9,434 bases of DNA from positions 1 to 9,434 of the forward strand of contig CANPET010000055.1 in the NCBI GenBank assembly GCA_947573465.1, given 5' to 3'. The notes under the pieces were generated by a model, which was not told where the DNA came from, did not search any database, and saw only the letters and a program-made list of their open reading frames with translations. Origin of the DNA: an uncultured Eubacterium sp. (lineage in GTDB: Bacteria; Bacillota; Clostridia; Lachnospirales; Lachnospiraceae). Position numbers and translations under genes: made by a program. Of the stretch, positions 8,201-9,434 are shown in pieces (the first letter of the stretch is position 1; every line of letters begins with the position of its first letter).

Positions 8201-9119
8201 AAACTTCGCCTGTAGACATATCAATAACATCTTCTGCTAAAATGTGTCCTACGATTCTGCTCTTATAAGCAAGTTTTTTATTATATTTATATCTGCCGAC
8301 TCTGGCAAGGTCATATCTCTTTGCGTCAAAGAACATACCTGTGATAATAGACTCAGCACTATCTACACTAAGAGGTTCACCCGGGCGAATCTTCTTATAC
8401 AATTCTAAAAGACCACTCTCGTAATCATCGCTTTGATCCTTTTCAAATGTAGCAAGAAGTTTTTCTTCCTCACCAAATAACTCAGTAATCTCCGCATTTG
8501 TTCCTACACCTAACGCTCTAATAAGAACTGTTACAGGAACCTTTCTAGTTCTGTCTACACGAACATAGAATACATCATTAGAGTCTGTTTCGTACTCTAA
8601 CCATGCTCCACGGTTTGGAATTACCTGTGATGTATATAATTCCTTTCCTACCTTATCATGACCAATAACATAATAGATACCCGGTGAACGAACTAACTGA
8701 CTTACAATAACACGCTCAGCACCATTAATTACAAAAGTACCTGTTTCTGTCATAAGTGGTAAATCACCCATGAAAATATCATGTTCTGTAAACTCACCTG
8801 TCTCCTTATTATGAAGTCTTACCTTAACTTTCAAAGGAGCTGCATAAGTTGCATCTCTTTCCTTACATTCTTCAATTGTGTATTTTTTATCTTCTTCACA
8901 CAATCTGAAGTCAATAAATTCAAGGCTTAAGTTCTGGCCATAATCCTCAATCGGGGAAATATCATCCAATACTTCTCTTAGACCTGTAGTAAGGAACCAT
9001 TCATATGAATCTCTCTGCACTTCAATAAGATTTGGCATTTCAAGAACTTCTTTTTGTCTCGAATAGCTCATACGAATACCTTTTCCTGCTTTTACAGGAC
9101 TGATTCTGTTCTTCTCCAT
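5292..9119 (-). CDS. rpoB: DNA-directed RNA polymerase subunit beta
   Basis: Beta subunit of RNA polymerase, 1275 residues from the chosen start [10 protein letters not shown]. Landmarks: N-terminal protrusion and lobe (to about 470); the rifampicin-binding cluster from [14 protein letters not shown] (487-500) through [12 protein letters not shown] (506-517), with Q493, D496, H506 and S511 corresponding to E. coli Q513, D516, H526 and S531, all in the sensitive form; the fork-loop motif [16 protein letters not shown] (540-555); the flap and hybrid-binding region; [12 protein letters not shown] (941-952); and the C-terminal clamp motif [24 protein letters not shown] from about 1124. A Gln/Glu-rich tail follows about 1215. 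Two ATGs fit one AAGGAGAG: 9125 (spacing 4) and 9119 (spacing 10). I chose 9119 because the MEKNRI start resembles related Clostridia; a TTG at 9155 has no binding site. It is transcribed from its own promoter at 9258-9286, and rpoC follows after 18 nt. Confidence 0.98.
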   Translation of the reverse strand: [1275 protein letters not shown]

Positions 9120-9127
9120 TGACATTA

Positions 9128-9135
9128 CTCTCCTT
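9128..9135 (-). promoter_or_regulatory. Ribosome binding site of rpoB
   Basis: AAGGAGAG on the minus strand. It serves either the ATG at 9125 (4 nt) or the in-frame ATG at 9119 (10 nt). Neither spacing is ideal, so the start is uncertain by two codons. Confidence 0.75.
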
Positions 9136-9176
9136 GTCTTAATATAATTAATCAATTTATCGCTATTACTTTATTA

Positions 9177-9240
9177 AATTAGGTTTTTTAGTCGTTATGT
9201 CAACCAAATTCCTCTCAAAAGGGCGCACTACACCCCTTTT
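9177..9240 (-). other. rpoB leader with two hairpins
   Basis: The mRNA leader from the inferred start near 9251 to the rpoB ATG is about 130 nt. In the plus-strand sense, AAAAGGG (9217-9223) pairs with CCCTTTT (9234-9240) around 10 nt, and AATTAGGTT (9177-9185) pairs with AACCAAATT (9202-9210) with one central mismatch. Neither hairpin has a long T-tract on the minus strand, so they do not look like simple terminators. No known leader class was recognised. Confidence 0.4.
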
Positions 9241-9257
9241 TATGCATAGCAAATTTT

Positions 9258-9286
9258 AATATACCATTTCAAAAAAAAGAAGTCAA
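9258..9286 (-). promoter_or_regulatory. Housekeeping sigma factor promoter of rpoBC
   Basis: On the minus strand, TTGACT (9281-9286) and TATATT (9258-9263) are separated by exactly 17 bp, with a TGG just before the -10 box and an AT-rich, UP-like stretch upstream of the -35. Five of six bases match consensus in each box. Transcription should start near 9251. The -35 box and spacer T-tract coincide with the 3' arm and T-tract of the upstream gene's terminator. Confidence 0.8.
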
Positions 9287-9327
9287 GCAGTTTTGAATAA
9301 TTTTCCAAAATGGTTGACTTCTTTTTT
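9271..9327 (-). terminator. Terminator of the gene upstream of rpoB, possibly bidirectional
   Basis: Perfect 14-bp outer stem: AAAAAAGAAGTCAA (9273-9286) with TTGACTTCTTTTTT (9314-9327). An internal mismatch follows, then an inner TTTTG/CAAAA stem (9291-9295, 9306-9310) around a 10-nt loop. The minus strand ends in eight T (9278-9271) and the plus strand in six T, so it can work in both directions. It begins 18 nt after the stop codon of the upstream gene and separates it from rpoB. Confidence 0.85.
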
Positions 9328-9344
9328 CAAAAGCACTTTACTAT

Positions 9345-9434
9345 TTATTTCTTCTCGCCTACGTGTCCATAATATTTGCAATTTTTATCCAACTTATATG
9401 TCCATTTTTCGCTCTTCAGTTTCGTGTAATTTCC
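9345..9434 (-). CDS. C-terminal end of an unrecognised gene (cut by window end)
   Basis: Open reading frame entering from the window end and stopping at TAA (9345-9347), giving 29 residues. The fragment contains KSEKWTYKLDKNCKYYG and ends GEKK. It is basic and aromatic, with a pattern suggesting beta strands. It is not the end of ribosomal protein L7/L12, which often precedes rpoB, and I do not recognise a family. That it is a real gene is supported by the strong terminator starting 18 nt after its stop and by its strand matching the neighbours. No function is proposed. Confidence 0.55.
   Translation of the reverse strand, partial: GNYTKLKSEKWTYKLDKNCKYYGHVGEKK

Noticed and set aside
9120..9155. 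Upstream TTG start for rpoB
   Set aside because: No ribosome binding site precedes it, and the added residues do not resemble beta subunit N-termini.

Overview
The window reads as a chromosomal segment of an AT-rich Bacillota, most likely a Clostridia of the Lachnospiraceae type. The basis is the RNA polymerase sequences (a beta subunit starting MEKNRI, compact beta and beta' without the large lineage insertions of Proteobacteria), strong AGGAGG-type ribosome binding sites and AT-rich spacers. The genus cannot be fixed from the sequence alone. All five genes lie on the minus strand, so transcription runs from high to low coordinates.

In transcription order: (1) 9434-9345 is the last 29 codons of an unrecognised gene that is not rplL. 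(2) 9327-9271 is a strong terminator hairpin whose 3' arm and T-tract also form the -35 box and spacer of a near-consensus promoter (TTGACT, 17 bp, TATATT). (3) A leader of about 130 nt with two hairpins follows. (4) rpoB (9119-5292) and rpoC (5273-1440) are separated by 18 nt and look intact; the rifampicin region, the catalytic NADFDGDQ motif and both zinc sites are present. (5) 1439-1169 is an intergenic region with small 3'UTR hairpins, the rpoC terminator, and a dense composite of four hairpins (1313-1184) ending 3 nt before the next ribosome binding site. (6) 1168-440 encodes a small radical SAM enzyme with the non-standard cysteine spacing CX4CX2C. (7) 307-1, cut by the window edge, encodes the N-terminal 102 residues of a YhhQ-family queuosine-precursor transporter.

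The rpoBC part is housekeeping. The interesting part is the last two genes. A YhhQ-type importer beside a small atypical radical SAM protein suggests a queuosine salvage module: import of a 7-deazaguanine (queuine, preQ1 or preQ0), then radical SAM processing, as in the described QueL queuine lyase that turns queuine back into preQ1 in gut Clostridia. QueL identity is inferred from context, size and cysteine motif, not proven. No preQ1 riboswitch was recognised in front of either gene. The composite hairpin element and the terminator-promoter overlap in front of rpoB are the notable non-coding features.
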